This document shows positions 17,478 to 25,617 of a DNA stretch of 64,000 nt, one piece after another; within the stretch, counting starts at the first letter, position 1; each line of letters opens with the position of its first letter. The DNA is taken from positions 1,116,001-1,180,000 of the forward strand of contig NZ_WXUB01000002.1 of the NCBI RefSeq assembly GCF_011799805.1, in the 5' to 3' direction. The translations under genes were made by a program, and so were the position numbers. The notes under the pieces are model-generated. The model searched no databases. It worked only from the letters and a program-made list of their open reading frames with translations, and had not been told where the DNA came from. This DNA comes from Maribellus sediminis. GTDB taxonomy: Bacteria > Bacteroidota > Bacteroidia > Bacteroidales > Prolixibacteraceae.

Positions 17478-19106
17478 TTAAATTCCCCCTGCTTTTTTCA
17501 GCGCGATATCAAAACTGGATAGGATCATGTCTTTTCCCAGTAATTCAGAAATACCGCCTTTCTCCAGGTCTTTTAGCACATCCCTGTTAACTCCCGAAAG
17601 AATCACCGTGGTTTGTCTGTGTTTCAGTTCCCTAATAACCGATTTTAAATTATTCAGCCCGGTTGCATCGATGAACGGAACATGCCGCATTCTGATGATC
17701 AACACCTTCGACCGCGAACCGATAGTTTTTAGTGTAGAACAATACTGTTTGGCCGAGGCAAAAAAGAAAGGACCACTTATTTCGTATATTCCAACTCCTT
17801 CAGGCAAGGTTCCGAAATTCTCCAAAACATCGCTGTCCAGTTCCATGGTGCTTTTGTTGCCATTGTCTGCCATTCGTTTCATAAATAAAAGTGCAGAAAG
17901 AACAACTCCAATTTGAATGGCGTAGGTAAGATCAACGAGCACGGTTAAAAAGAAGGTAACCAGCAAAACCAGAATATCGAAACCAGAACCTTTCAGAATG
18001 CCAACAAAAGCCCGCCATTCGCTCATGTTGTAAGCAACTACAATCAGGATTCCTGCCAAACACGACATGGGAATCAGTTTGGCCCATTTCCCTACGAATA
18101 ACATGATCAGTAGAAGTGTGAGCGCATGAACAATCCCGGCCACTGGAGTACGGCCCCCGTTTTTAACATTGGTTGCAGTACGTGCAATAGCACCGGTTGC
18201 AGGTATTCCGCCAAATAAAGGCGTTACCACATTGGCAATTCCCTGCGCGATCAATTCGGTATTCGAACGGTGGTTTCCACCGATCATACCATCGGAAACA
18301 ACAGCCGACAGCAATGATTCGATACCTCCGAGCAAAGCGATTGTAAGCGCCGGGGCCACGTAAACACTAAGTTCGCTGAAATTTATCGATGGAAAGGTAA
18401 GTTGTATTTTATTAGGGATATCGCCGAAAACCGTTTCGATGGTGGTTACCGGAAGCTTAAAAATGTTAACCAGCAAGGTGATCAGAATTATAGCCACAAA
18501 CGATCCCGGAATTTTGCTTGTTACGCGTTTGAATTCAACGGTAATCAGAATCGTAACCAGCGCGATGCCAATTGCCCATGGATTTATGGTAGAAAGCGAT
18601 GAAAAATAAGCGCCCCACTTTGGCAGAAATTCTGAAGGAACACGCTCAATACTTAATCCCAGCGCATCCTTAATTTGCGTAGAAAAAATCACCAGGGCGA
18701 TACCGCTGGTAAAACCTACAATCAGTGGATGTGGAATAAATTTCAGTAGCGACCCCAGCATGAATAAACCAAAAGCGATGAGAAACAAACCTGCCAGGAT
18801 GGTTGAAATCAGCAAGCCATTCAATCCATAAGTTTCCAGAATGCCAAACACAATAACAATAAATGCGCCTGTTGGACCACCAATCTGCACCCGGCTGCCG
18901 CCAAGAGCCGAAATAATCAATCCGGCTACAACTGCAGTGATCAAACCCTTTTCGGGTGAAACTCCTGAAGCCACTGCAAAGGCAATGGCCAATGGCAAAG
19001 CAACAATTCCGACAATAACTCCGGCAAAAACATCTTTGCTTAATTGCTTACTTGAATACCCTTGTCGCAATACTGTTAGCAACTTGGGCTGAAACCACTT
19101 GTTCAT
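17478..19106 (-). CDS. SulP family inorganic anion transporter with STAS domain
   Basis: The 542-residue protein has a SulP core of about 10-14 membrane segments, with the characteristic VGIVALPLAIAFAVASGVSPEKGL start and GGIPATGAIARTATNVKNGGRTPVAGI in the middle. A C-terminal STAS domain spans about residues 435-542 (VLIIRMRHVPFIDATGLNNL). SulP proteins move sulfate, bicarbonate or other anions, often with Na+ or H+; which one cannot be read here. A TACTTTTG box lies 27 bases upstream of the start at 19133-19140. Confidence 0.93.
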   Translation of the reverse strand: MNKWFQPKLLTVLRQGYSSKQLSKDVFAGVIVGIVALPLAIAFAVASGVSPEKGLITAVVAGLIISALGGSRVQIGGPTGAFIVIVFGILETYGLNGLLISTILAGLFLIAFGLFMLGSLLKFIPHPLIVGFTSGIALVIFSTQIKDALGLSIERVPSEFLPKWGAYFSSLSTINPWAIGIALVTILITVEFKRVTSKIPGSFVAIILITLLVNIFKLPVTTIETVFGDIPNKIQLTFPSINFSELSVYVAPALTIALLGGIESLLSAVVSDGMIGGNHRSNTELIAQGIANVVTPLFGGIPATGAIARTATNVKNGGRTPVAGIVHALTLLLIMLFVGKWAKLIPMSCLAGILIVVAYNMSEWRAFVGILKGSGFDILVLLVTFFLTVLVDLTYAIQIGVVLSALLFMKRMADNGNKSTMELDSDVLENFGTLPEGVGIYEISGPFFFASAKQYCSTLKTIGSRSKVLIIRMRHVPFIDATGLNNLKSVIRELKHRQTTVILSGVNRDVLKDLEKGGISELLGKDMILSSFDIALKKAGGI

Positions 19107-19132
19107 ATTTAAAAGGAAAAACGTTGAGGCTG

Positions 19133-19140
19133 CAAAAGTA
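19133..19140 (-). promoter_or_regulatory. Candidate -7 box for the SulP gene
   Basis: Minus-strand TACTTTTG fits TAnnTTTG at a suitable distance from the start codon at 19106. The -33 region is not convincing. Confidence 0.4.
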
Positions 19141-19235
19141 AATACAAAGCTGCACCGTTATTCTGTATTTGAACTAAATTTCACATTAAATTACTACATT
19201 AGTTCGCTTACAACTATAAACCAAAATAAATCGGT

Positions 19236-20075
19236 ATGAAATCCACATCAATCCTGAACCTGTTACTGTTCGCTACCCTGTTTTTTCTGAATTCTACTAC
19301 TCTAAAAAGTTACGGACAATCAACATTCAACCACGAAAAAGACATTATTCTGGCGCAATTCGATTGCAAAACTGATGTTGATGACCTGCATTCGGTGGCT
19401 GCCTTTGTTACTTTGATGGCGCATCCCGATTTTTCTGATATAAATTATTATGCCGTTGCCGGAACTTACGGAATTCAGGAAGGACTTTATGTTCCGCCCA
19501 ACGATTTATTTCAGCTTGCTTTTGGCGACCGATGGAGCGATGCTCACAAAAACCGGCACCTGGCAGTGCGCGAAGTTAAAGCCGTGATCAAACCAACACT
19601 GGCTGTCGGTGGCGATGTATGGATTGCTGAAGCCGGACAGTCTGATTTTTCAGCTGAACTAATAAAATTACTGCAGGATGATTTGCCAGAGCTCATTACT
19701 TCAGAACGTATTCATATCGTTCAACACAGCAACTGGAATGAGGAGGTGACTTCGCCCGAGAGTCTTGAGTTCGCCAAACAAAACTCCGATTATCAGAAAA
19801 TTCCAGATGGCAATGCGGTTGGCAACGGAACGCCAGGATTCAGAACTCCTGAATATTCAGGCTGGAAAGATGAACTTAAGGATTCAAAATTGAAAGAAAT
19901 ATGGGAACTGGCAACCAGCCTTGCCAATGAATACAACGGTAAAGACGGGCGTTACAACAACGAAGCCGTATCGAGCGGTGGCCTGGATTTCTCCGACCTG
20001 GCAGAAACCTGTCATATTTTGGGTATTGATGAGATCAAGGATTCAGAGCAGTTTTTTAAACGCTTTGGTAAATAA
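19236..20075 (+). CDS. Secreted nucleoside-hydrolase-like protein
   Basis: The 279-residue protein has a signal peptide (LLLFATLFFLNS, cleavage after about SYGQ). The mature start contains FDCKTDVDDLHSVAAF, which resembles the calcium-binding DxDxxxDD loop of the inosine-uridine nucleoside hydrolase fold. Later it has AVGGDVWIAEAGQSDFSAELI and IHIVQHSNWNEE, also seen in extracellular relatives. I infer a hydrolase fold, but neither substrate nor activity is certain. It is flanked by genes on the opposite strand and is probably transcribed alone. Confidence 0.7.
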   Translation: MKSTSILNLLLFATLFFLNSTTLKSYGQSTFNHEKDIILAQFDCKTDVDDLHSVAAFVTLMAHPDFSDINYYAVAGTYGIQEGLYVPPNDLFQLAFGDRWSDAHKNRHLAVREVKAVIKPTLAVGGDVWIAEAGQSDFSAELIKLLQDDLPELITSERIHIVQHSNWNEEVTSPESLEFAKQNSDYQKIPDGNAVGNGTPGFRTPEYSGWKDELKDSKLKEIWELATSLANEYNGKDGRYNNEAVSSGGLDFSDLAETCHILGIDEIKDSEQFFKRFGK

Positions 20076-20103
20076 TAGGGGTTGATACGGAAAACCTGAT
20101 TTA

Positions 20104-20826
20104 TTATAGATTCATGTACTTTCCGCGGTCGTTCAAAAAATCGTGATAAACTTTAAAGTGCTCTGTATCTTCGTATTCAACCGATGCAACAGGCATTTTA
20201 TCGAAACTGTAAATGGTAGCCAAATCGCAGGCCAGCAAAATGGGTGAATGCGTTGTAACGATAAACTGAGCATGTCCGGCTTTCGCATTATCAATAAGTA
20301 AATTCAGTAACTCCAGCTGGCTCGAAGGCGAAAGTGCGGTTTCCGGTTCATCGAGCAGGTACAAACCTTTTAGTTTGTAGCGATTCTTAAAAAATGACAT
20401 CAGCGATTGTCCGTGCGATTGACTGATCAGTGATTTGCCGCCGAACAATTCCAGTTGCCCCGGATCGGTAGTAGCCCACTCCTCGAGAATGGAAGCGAAA
20501 TCCTTAAAAATCTGCGCTCCGAAAAACGAACCGGGTACCTTTTCGGTGGTCCAGTTGACTTTAATATACCTGTGTAGTGACCCTTCATAACGATTCACCC
20601 GGTAACGACTACTCATACCATTACGCCAGATATAAATCCCTGCGGCTTCTGCAATCGCCTCGAGCAAGGTTGATTTCCCTGAACCATTTTCGCCAACAAA
20701 TAAAGTGATCGGACTATCAAAAACAAGTTCTTTAGTTTCCGAGAACAAAGGCAAATTGAACGGATAGTGGTCTTTTGTCGGATACCTTTCCGCCTCAAGA
20801 ATAATGTTTTTCAAATGGTTAGCCAT
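20104..20826 (-). CDS. AAA-type ATPase, ABC/SMC-like fold
   Basis: The protein has Walker A GENGSGKST near residue 45, a signature-like SQSHGQSLMSFF, Walker B LYLLDEPETALSP, and the H-loop THSPIL. This is the compact ABC-ATPase-like family with short coiled region common in many bacteria, often annotated AAA family ATPase; its role is unknown. I chose the ATG at 20826 (MANHLKN); an ATG at 20859 would add eleven residues that do not resemble family members. No nuclease domain is attached, so it is not an OLD-type protein, and nothing next to it suggests a defence operon. Confidence 0.87.
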   Translation of the reverse strand: MANHLKNIILEAERYPTKDHYPFNLPLFSETKELVFDSPITLFVGENGSGKSTLLEAIAEAAGIYIWRNGMSSRYRVNRYEGSLHRYIKVNWTTEKVPGSFFGAQIFKDFASILEEWATTDPGQLELFGGKSLISQSHGQSLMSFFKNRYKLKGLYLLDEPETALSPSSQLELLNLLIDNAKAGHAQFIVTTHSPILLACDLATIYSFDKMPVASVEYEDTEHFKVYHDFLNDRGKYMNL

Positions 20827-20893
20827 GGCAAATGCAGCTTGAAAGTGTAATATCCTCAAACATAACCATAATCATTCAATTATTTTCCTATTT

Positions 20894-20901
20894 TAGTTTT
20901 G
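20894..20901 (+). promoter_or_regulatory. Candidate -7 box for the GNAT gene
   Basis: TAGTTTTG fits TAnnTTTG, 48 bases before the ATG at 20950. The -33 position is not convincing, so this is a weak call. Confidence 0.35.
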
Positions 20902-20949
20902 AATTTGACTGACAGCTACTTAACTACAACATTTTAAACCGGAAAATCA

Positions 20950-21492
20950 ATGGAACTTCAATCTGCTCGTTTAACTTTAAAGGAGATCGGTTGGGAAGAT
21001 CTGGATGCGATTCACAATTTGTATTCTTTCCCCGAAGTTGATGAATTCAATACGCTGGGTATTCCAAAAGATATTGAAGAAACCAGGAAGAACATCAGCC
21101 CCGCCATTGAGGCTCAAAAAGATGAAAACCGCAAATCGTATTTCTGGAAAATTGTAAAAAAGGATTCCGAAGAATTTATTGGTGTGGCCGGACTAAGCTT
21201 ATCGCTGAACCGCTTTAAACTTGGCGAAATTTTTTATTCTTTACTTCCCGGATTCTGGGGAAAAGGTTTTGCCACTGAAGTAGCCAAAACCCTTGTAAAA
21301 TCAGGATTTGAAGATTTCAACCTCCACAAAGTTGAAGCCGGTGTAGCTACCGAAAACACACGTTCGATTAAAGTGCTTGAAAAAGCCGGAATGACACGGG
21401 AAGGACTACGAAGAAAAATCCTGCCCATTCGAGGTGAATGGAAAGACAACTTTCATTATGCCATCGTTGAAGATGATCCGCGGGATTTTTAA
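20950..21492 (+). CDS. GNAT family N-acetyltransferase (RimJ/RimL-like)
   Basis: The 180-residue protein has the acetyltransferase_3 layout: an N-terminal SARLTLKEIGWEDLDAIHNL, the core FWGKGFATEVAKTLVKSGFEDF (acetyl-CoA pyrophosphate loop region) and NTRSIKVLEKAGMTREGLRRK. Relatives acetylate ribosomal protein N-termini or small amines; the substrate is not predicted. It is transcribed away from the AAA ATPase gene. Confidence 0.9.
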   Translation: MELQSARLTLKEIGWEDLDAIHNLYSFPEVDEFNTLGIPKDIEETRKNISPAIEAQKDENRKSYFWKIVKKDSEEFIGVAGLSLSLNRFKLGEIFYSLLPGFWGKGFATEVAKTLVKSGFEDFNLHKVEAGVATENTRSIKVLEKAGMTREGLRRKILPIRGEWKDNFHYAIVEDDPRDF

Positions 21493-21501
21493 AGATGTTG
21501 T

Positions 21502-22044
21502 TTATTGGCTTGATTCAGGTTTTTGCTTCACCCAAATCAATTTTGAAGTATCGTAACCACGCGAAGCAGCTTTATCCAGAATGTGTTGTTTTGTAGCCTC
21601 GTCGAGTTGTGGTGTCCGGCTCAAAATCCAAAGGTAGTTGGGCGATGAACTCCCAATTAAAACCCAACGGTAATCCGCATCAAGTTCCAATACCAAATAA
21701 TCGGAGTAAAAAAACCAGAAAAATGAAACTTTGAGTTTCCCCGGATCGGAAGTAAGTTTTGCTTTGCCAACTGCACGTTTTAATTCGCCGTCCAAAGAAC
21801 CTTTGTAGCCCTGGTTTACGACTTTTATTTTACCGTCGCCGCGCATCGAATAAGTGGCAGTAACTCCCTCCAGGTTTCGCTCGAAGCTATGATCAAAACG
21901 GGCAATTTCATACCATGTACCGAGGTACCTGTCCAAATCAAGTGCTTTCACTGTCGATACATCCATACCCGAATTCTTTTGAGTATTCTGTCCGCAAGAA
22001 ATAAAAACGCTTACTACTAAAAATAAAATTGCTGTTCGAATCAT
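21502..22044 (-). CDS. Lipocalin family lipoprotein (Blc-like)
   Basis: From the ATG at 22044 the protein begins with a lipoprotein signal (LVVSVFISC as lipobox), so it is likely an outer-membrane lipoprotein. The lipocalin motif follows: LDRYLGTWYEIARFDHSFER near residue 35. The middle strands WFFYSDYLVLELDADYRWVLIG and the closing NYLWILSRTPQLD are typical of bacterial lipocalins (Blc), which bind lipids or fatty acids. A TTG at 22077 would extend the protein by eleven residues with no clear signal. Confidence 0.93.
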   Translation of the reverse strand: MIRTAILFLVVSVFISCGQNTQKNSGMDVSTVKALDLDRYLGTWYEIARFDHSFERNLEGVTATYSMRGDGKIKVVNQGYKGSLDGELKRAVGKAKLTSDPGKLKVSFFWFFYSDYLVLELDADYRWVLIGSSSPNYLWILSRTPQLDEATKQHILDKAASRGYDTSKLIWVKQKPESSQ

Positions 22045-22124
22045 TTTGTCTATTCTTTTCAGAAAACAAACAAACAAAAACAGTTTAAGTTAGCAGCTCT
22101 GCAAAAATTTGCTTTTCGCGAACG

Positions 22125-23075
22125 CTAAAACATATATTTACTGCTTTCAATTTGCTGTTTAGCAGTTTTGTAATCCTTCAGCAAATTTTCCATCACAACC
22201 GACACGGGTAATATCTCGTTCAGCTGGGCAGACACTTGTCCGATTTCCAGTTCTCCTTCTTCCAAATCGCCTTCGAACATGCCTTTTTTAGCCCGCCGGT
22301 GCCCAAGTAATTCGTTTAGTTCTTCGGGCGATTTTCCGGCTTTCTCGGCTGCATCAACCTGTTCGAAAAAGCTGTTCTTTATTAAGCGAACTGGTGCCAG
22401 TTGTTTCAATGCCAGTTTTGTTCCGCCCTCACCAAGCGAGGTTACCAGCTTTTTAAAATCGGGATGTGCCGATGATTCTTCTGTAACGGCAAAGGCCGAA
22501 CCGATTTGTACACCTTCGGCTCCAAGCACCATTGCAGCAAGCATGGCCTCACCCGACCCAATTCCACCGGCGGCCATCAATGGCAGACTTGTAGCTTTTC
22601 TTACTGTCGGGATCAATGTCAAAGTGGTTGTTTCTTCACGACCGTTGTGACCACCGGCTTCGAAACCTTCTGCAACAATAGCATCCACTCCGGCATCCTC
22701 ACATTTCTTTGCAAAAAACGAACTCGACACAACATGGGCTACTGTGATTCCACGCTCCTTTAGCCAGCCAGTCCATTTCCTCGGACTTCCGGCAGAAGTG
22801 AAGACTACAGGTACCTCGTGTTTCACAATGATACCCATTATTCGCTCCTGTTCAGGATAAAACAACGGTATATTCACACCAAATGGCTTGTCGGTAGCCG
22901 CTTTGGTTTTTATGATGTGTTCTTCCAGCGTTTCAGGGTGCATGGAGCCGACGCCCAGTAAACCGAGTCCACCGGCATTACTTACCGCCGAAGCGAGTCT
23001 CCAGCCCGAGCACCACACCATTCCACCTTGTATAATCGGGTATTGTATCTTGAATAATTCGCAAATTCTGTTCAT
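22125..23075 (-). CDS. FabK-like / nitronate monooxygenase family flavoprotein
   Basis: The 316-residue protein has the NMO/FabK TIM-barrel features: YPIIQGGMVWCSGWRLASAVSNAGGLGLLG at the N-terminus (written in two halves here as QGGMVWCSG and NAGGLGLLG), EGFEAGGHNG, and PLMAAGGIGSGEAM for FMN phosphate binding. Members either reduce enoyl-ACP (FabK) or oxidise nitronates; sequence alone leaves this open. It is cytoplasmic. A TATTTTTG box at 23103-23110 suggests its own promoter. Confidence 0.9.
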   Translation of the reverse strand: MNRICELFKIQYPIIQGGMVWCSGWRLASAVSNAGGLGLLGVGSMHPETLEEHIIKTKAATDKPFGVNIPLFYPEQERIMGIIVKHEVPVVFTSAGSPRKWTGWLKERGITVAHVVSSSFFAKKCEDAGVDAIVAEGFEAGGHNGREETTTLTLIPTVRKATSLPLMAAGGIGSGEAMLAAMVLGAEGVQIGSAFAVTEESSAHPDFKKLVTSLGEGGTKLALKQLAPVRLIKNSFFEQVDAAEKAGKSPEELNELLGHRRAKKGMFEGDLEEGELEIGQVSAQLNEILPVSVVMENLLKDYKTAKQQIESSKYMF

Positions 23076-23102
23076 TATCAGTAGTATCTAAAATTGATCA
23101 CG

Positions 23103-23110
23103 CAAAAATA
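23103..23110 (-). promoter_or_regulatory. Candidate -7 box for the FabK-like gene
   Basis: Minus-strand TATTTTTG, 28 bases before the start codon, fits TAnnTTTG. A TTTA lies about 19 bases upstream as a weak -33. Confidence 0.45.
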
Positions 23111-23204
23111 CTAATATGGTTTTCCCCTTAAAGGTTGAATTCGGAAATATGCCGATTCTTAAGAAAGGTTTATTGTTCAAAATCTTCTTAGGGAACAATG
23201 CGGA

Positions 23205-23996
23205 TCATGCTGCCTCACTGTTCAGGTTTTCCTCCAGAATTTGAGTAAGCGTTTCTTTGGAAAGCCGGCGTTTTATTTCGCCTTTATGAGCAACTGAAAT
23301 ACTTCCGCGCTCTTCGGAGATAACTATGATCAGCGCATCGGTATTTTCCGACAAGCCAACAGCCGCTCGGTGACGCAATCCCAAAGCCTGATCGAGCGGT
23401 TTTTGTGTCAAAGGCAGAATGCAGCCGGCAGCCACAATTTTGTTTCCTTTTATAATGATCGCTCCATCGTGTAAAGGCGAATTTTTAAAGAAAATAGTCC
23501 GTATTAACGTTGACGAAATTCGTGAATTGATTTTTTCGCCGGTATTCACCTGCTCGCGTAATTCGTTATTTATTCCAACAACAATTAATGCTCCTGTCTT
23601 CGATTTGGCCAAAATATCGCAGGCACTTACAATATTCTCGATTTGCTCGTGCTCAATGGCTTTTACCTTGCCTGCACCGAATAACTTGTCGAGGTGCAGT
23701 ACCCGGTTCACATTATAATTGGTGCCGATAAAAACCAGAAACTTCCTGATTTCGGGGTGAAACACCACAATAAGTGCCAACACTCCTACCCCGATGAACT
23801 GCCCCATAATCGAACCAAGCAGTTCCATATTCAGCGCTTTTACCACCAGCCAAAGCAGGTAAAAAGAAAAGAGCCCGATTACAATATTAAAAGCTACCGT
23901 TCCCTGAATCAGACGATAAAGCTGAAACAGTAAAATGGCTACCAGCAATATATCCAGTACATCGAGAAATCGTATGGTAATGAATGCACTTATCAT
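23205..23996 (-). CDS. cdaA: Diadenylate cyclase, membrane type
   Basis: CdaA makes cyclic di-AMP from two ATP. The 263-residue protein has about three N-terminal membrane segments (residues 1-90) and a DAC (DisA_N) domain with the catalytic motifs SPLHDGAIII (DGA) and GLRHRAAVGL (RHR). The start ATG overlaps the folP stop by four bases (ATGA), so the two are translationally coupled; the same folP-cdaA pairing is seen in other Bacteroidota. There is no cdaR or glmM next to it, unlike in Firmicutes. Confidence 0.95.
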   Translation of the reverse strand: MISAFITIRFLDVLDILLVAILLFQLYRLIQGTVAFNIVIGLFSFYLLWLVVKALNMELLGSIMGQFIGVGVLALIVVFHPEIRKFLVFIGTNYNVNRVLHLDKLFGAGKVKAIEHEQIENIVSACDILAKSKTGALIVVGINNELREQVNTGEKINSRISSTLIRTIFFKNSPLHDGAIIIKGNKIVAAGCILPLTQKPLDQALGLRHRAAVGLSENTDALIIVISEERGSISVAHKGEIKRRLSKETLTQILEENLNSEAA

Positions 23997-24871
23997 TTAA
24001 TACTTGCTTTAATTTCGCAAAAGATCTTAACAGCTTCCACCGCTTCTTTTACATCGTGTACACGCAATATATCGGCGCCTCCAAGTAAGGCCATAGTATT
24101 AGCAATACTTGTTCCGTTTAAGGCATCTTTTGCTTCAATATCCAGTGCCTGCCAAATCATCGACTTCCGGCTCAACCCCGCCATAACAGGTAATTGAAAT
24201 ACTTTAAACGAATCGAGTCGATTTAAAAGTTCGTAATTATGATCCAGATTTTTCCCAAATCCAAAACCGGGATCCAAAATCACGTCGGTAACACCTAACT
24301 TGGTCAGCCGTTTCACTTTGTCGGCAAAATACGATGAAATATCTTTGATCAGATCATCGTAATACGGTTCGTCCTGCATGGTTTGAGGCGTTCCCTGGAT
24401 ATGCGAAAGAATATAGGGCATCTGAAGTTTACCAACCGTTTCAAACATTTGCGAGTCCAAAGTACCACCCGAAATATCGTTTATGATTATCGGGCCAACC
24501 TCGTCGATTACGCGCACAGCCACCCACGAGCGAAAGGTATCGATCGAAATTGGAATGTCGGGAAAATTCTTACGAATGGCCTCCACAGCAGGTAATAAAC
24601 GGGCCAGCTCTACTTTTGTAGAAATATTTTCTGCTCCGGGCCGCGTGGAAACCGCTCCAACGTCAACAATTGTTACCCCGTCTTCGATCATTGTTTCAAC
24701 GGCTTTCAACATGGTGGCTTCGTCCTCCATTTTTCCACCATCGTAAAATGAATCGGGCGTAATATTTACAATCCCCATCACAACAGGAATTGACAAATCG
24801 ATCTGGTTTTCACCAAGTTGAACAGAACTTTTTCGCTTAAGGAATTTGCCGGCCGACTGTGTAATCAACAT
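23993..24871 (-). CDS. folP: Dihydropteroate synthase
   Basis: FolP condenses para-aminobenzoate with the pterin diphosphate in folate synthesis and is the sulfonamide target. The 292-residue protein has MGIVNITPDSFYDGG at residues 32-46, VDVGAVSTRPGAE for the pterin site, DPGFGFGKN, and GLSRKSMI near the C-terminus. The cytoplasmic enzyme is of normal length. It leads the folP-cdaA operon, with a TACTTTTG box at 24930-24937. The pABA-forming genes pabB and pabC are at the right end of this window. Confidence 0.97.
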   Translation of the reverse strand: MLITQSAGKFLKRKSSVQLGENQIDLSIPVVMGIVNITPDSFYDGGKMEDEATMLKAVETMIEDGVTIVDVGAVSTRPGAENISTKVELARLLPAVEAIRKNFPDIPISIDTFRSWVAVRVIDEVGPIIINDISGGTLDSQMFETVGKLQMPYILSHIQGTPQTMQDEPYYDDLIKDISSYFADKVKRLTKLGVTDVILDPGFGFGKNLDHNYELLNRLDSFKVFQLPVMAGLSRKSMIWQALDIEAKDALNGTSIANTMALLGGADILRVHDVKEAVEAVKIFCEIKASIK

Positions 24872-24929
24872 CGGATATGAACTTTTATGTTTAACAATTT
24901 ATTAAGAACTTATAACAAGCTGTTAACTA

Positions 24930-24937
24930 CAAAAGTA
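24930..24937 (-). promoter_or_regulatory. Candidate -7 box for folP-cdaA
   Basis: Minus-strand TACTTTTG lies 59 bases upstream of the folP ATG. The -33 box is not clear. Confidence 0.4.
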
Positions 24938-25007
24938 AAATAAAAGAATTCAATATGCTTAATTTTTAATACTTTTATCCTTGAATTTAGTGATGGTATA
25001 ATGTAAG

Positions 25008-25036
25008 GCAGCACCCGGTTTTGGTGTTGCTTTTTT
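25008..25036 (+). terminator. Terminator-like hairpin in the leader before the DUF1599 gene
   Basis: GCAGCACC (25008-25015) pairs with GGTGTTGC (25023-25030), followed by TTTTTT. No plus-strand gene lies upstream, because folP runs the other way, so the hairpin is not the end of a known gene. It sits only 27 bases before the DUF1599 ATG. Confidence 0.5.
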
Positions 25037-25062
25037 AAAACACAGTGTCAACAAAATTATTC

Positions 25063-25617
25063 ATGGAGAAAACAAACCAGCAATACGACCAGGTCATAGC
25101 AATTTGCCGCAATCTGTTTGAAAAGAAGATGAAAGATTACGGAACTGCCTGGAGAATATTGCGACCGCAATCGCTTACCGATCAAATTTACATTAAAGCC
25201 CAGCGCATCAGAAGCATTGAAGAAAAAGGTGTTTCGAAAGTGGGAGAAGGAATCCGGCCCGAGTTCATAGGCATCATTAACTACTGCATCATGGGCTTGA
25301 TTCAGTTGGAGTTAGGGCCATCGGACGAAGAACTGAAAGATGAACAAACCATAGAGCTTTACGATAAATATTTCCTTGAGGCCAAAAAACTGATGATGGA
25401 CAAAAACCACGATTATGGCGAAGCCTGGCGAAATATGCGCATCAGTTCTTACACCGACCTCATTCTGATGAAGATAAAACGTACCAAACAAATTGAAGAT
25501 AATCTGGGCAAAACACTGGTTTCAGAAGGTATCGATGCCAACTACATGGACATGATCAATTACGCCGTGTTTGCCATGATAAAAATTGAATTCGAAAACG
25601 AAGAAATTTCCCTATGA
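25063..25617 (+). CDS. DUF1599 domain protein
   Basis: The 184-residue soluble protein contains two tandem repeats of one pattern: KMKDYGTAWRILRPQSLTDQIYIKAQRI and later KNHDYGEAWRNMRISSYTDLILMKIKR (given here by their key parts DYGTAWR and DYGEAWR). The DYGxAWR pattern is diagnostic for DUF1599, of unknown function. I prefer the ATG at 25063 over a GTG at 25045. Its stop overlaps the next gene by four bases (ATGA), so it is coupled to the DoxX-like gene. Confidence 0.93.
   Translation: MEKTNQQYDQVIAICRNLFEKKMKDYGTAWRILRPQSLTDQIYIKAQRIRSIEEKGVSKVGEGIRPEFIGIINYCIMGLIQLELGPSDEELKDEQTIELYDKYFLEAKKLMMDKNHDYGEAWRNMRISSYTDLILMKIKRTKQIEDNLGKTLVSEGIDANYMDMINYAVFAMIKIEFENEEISL

Noticed and set aside
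20104-20826. AAA ATPase considered as part of a defence system
   Set aside because: Walker and ABC signature motifs are present, but no nuclease domain, toxin or partner gene is next to it; the neighbours are ordinary genes.
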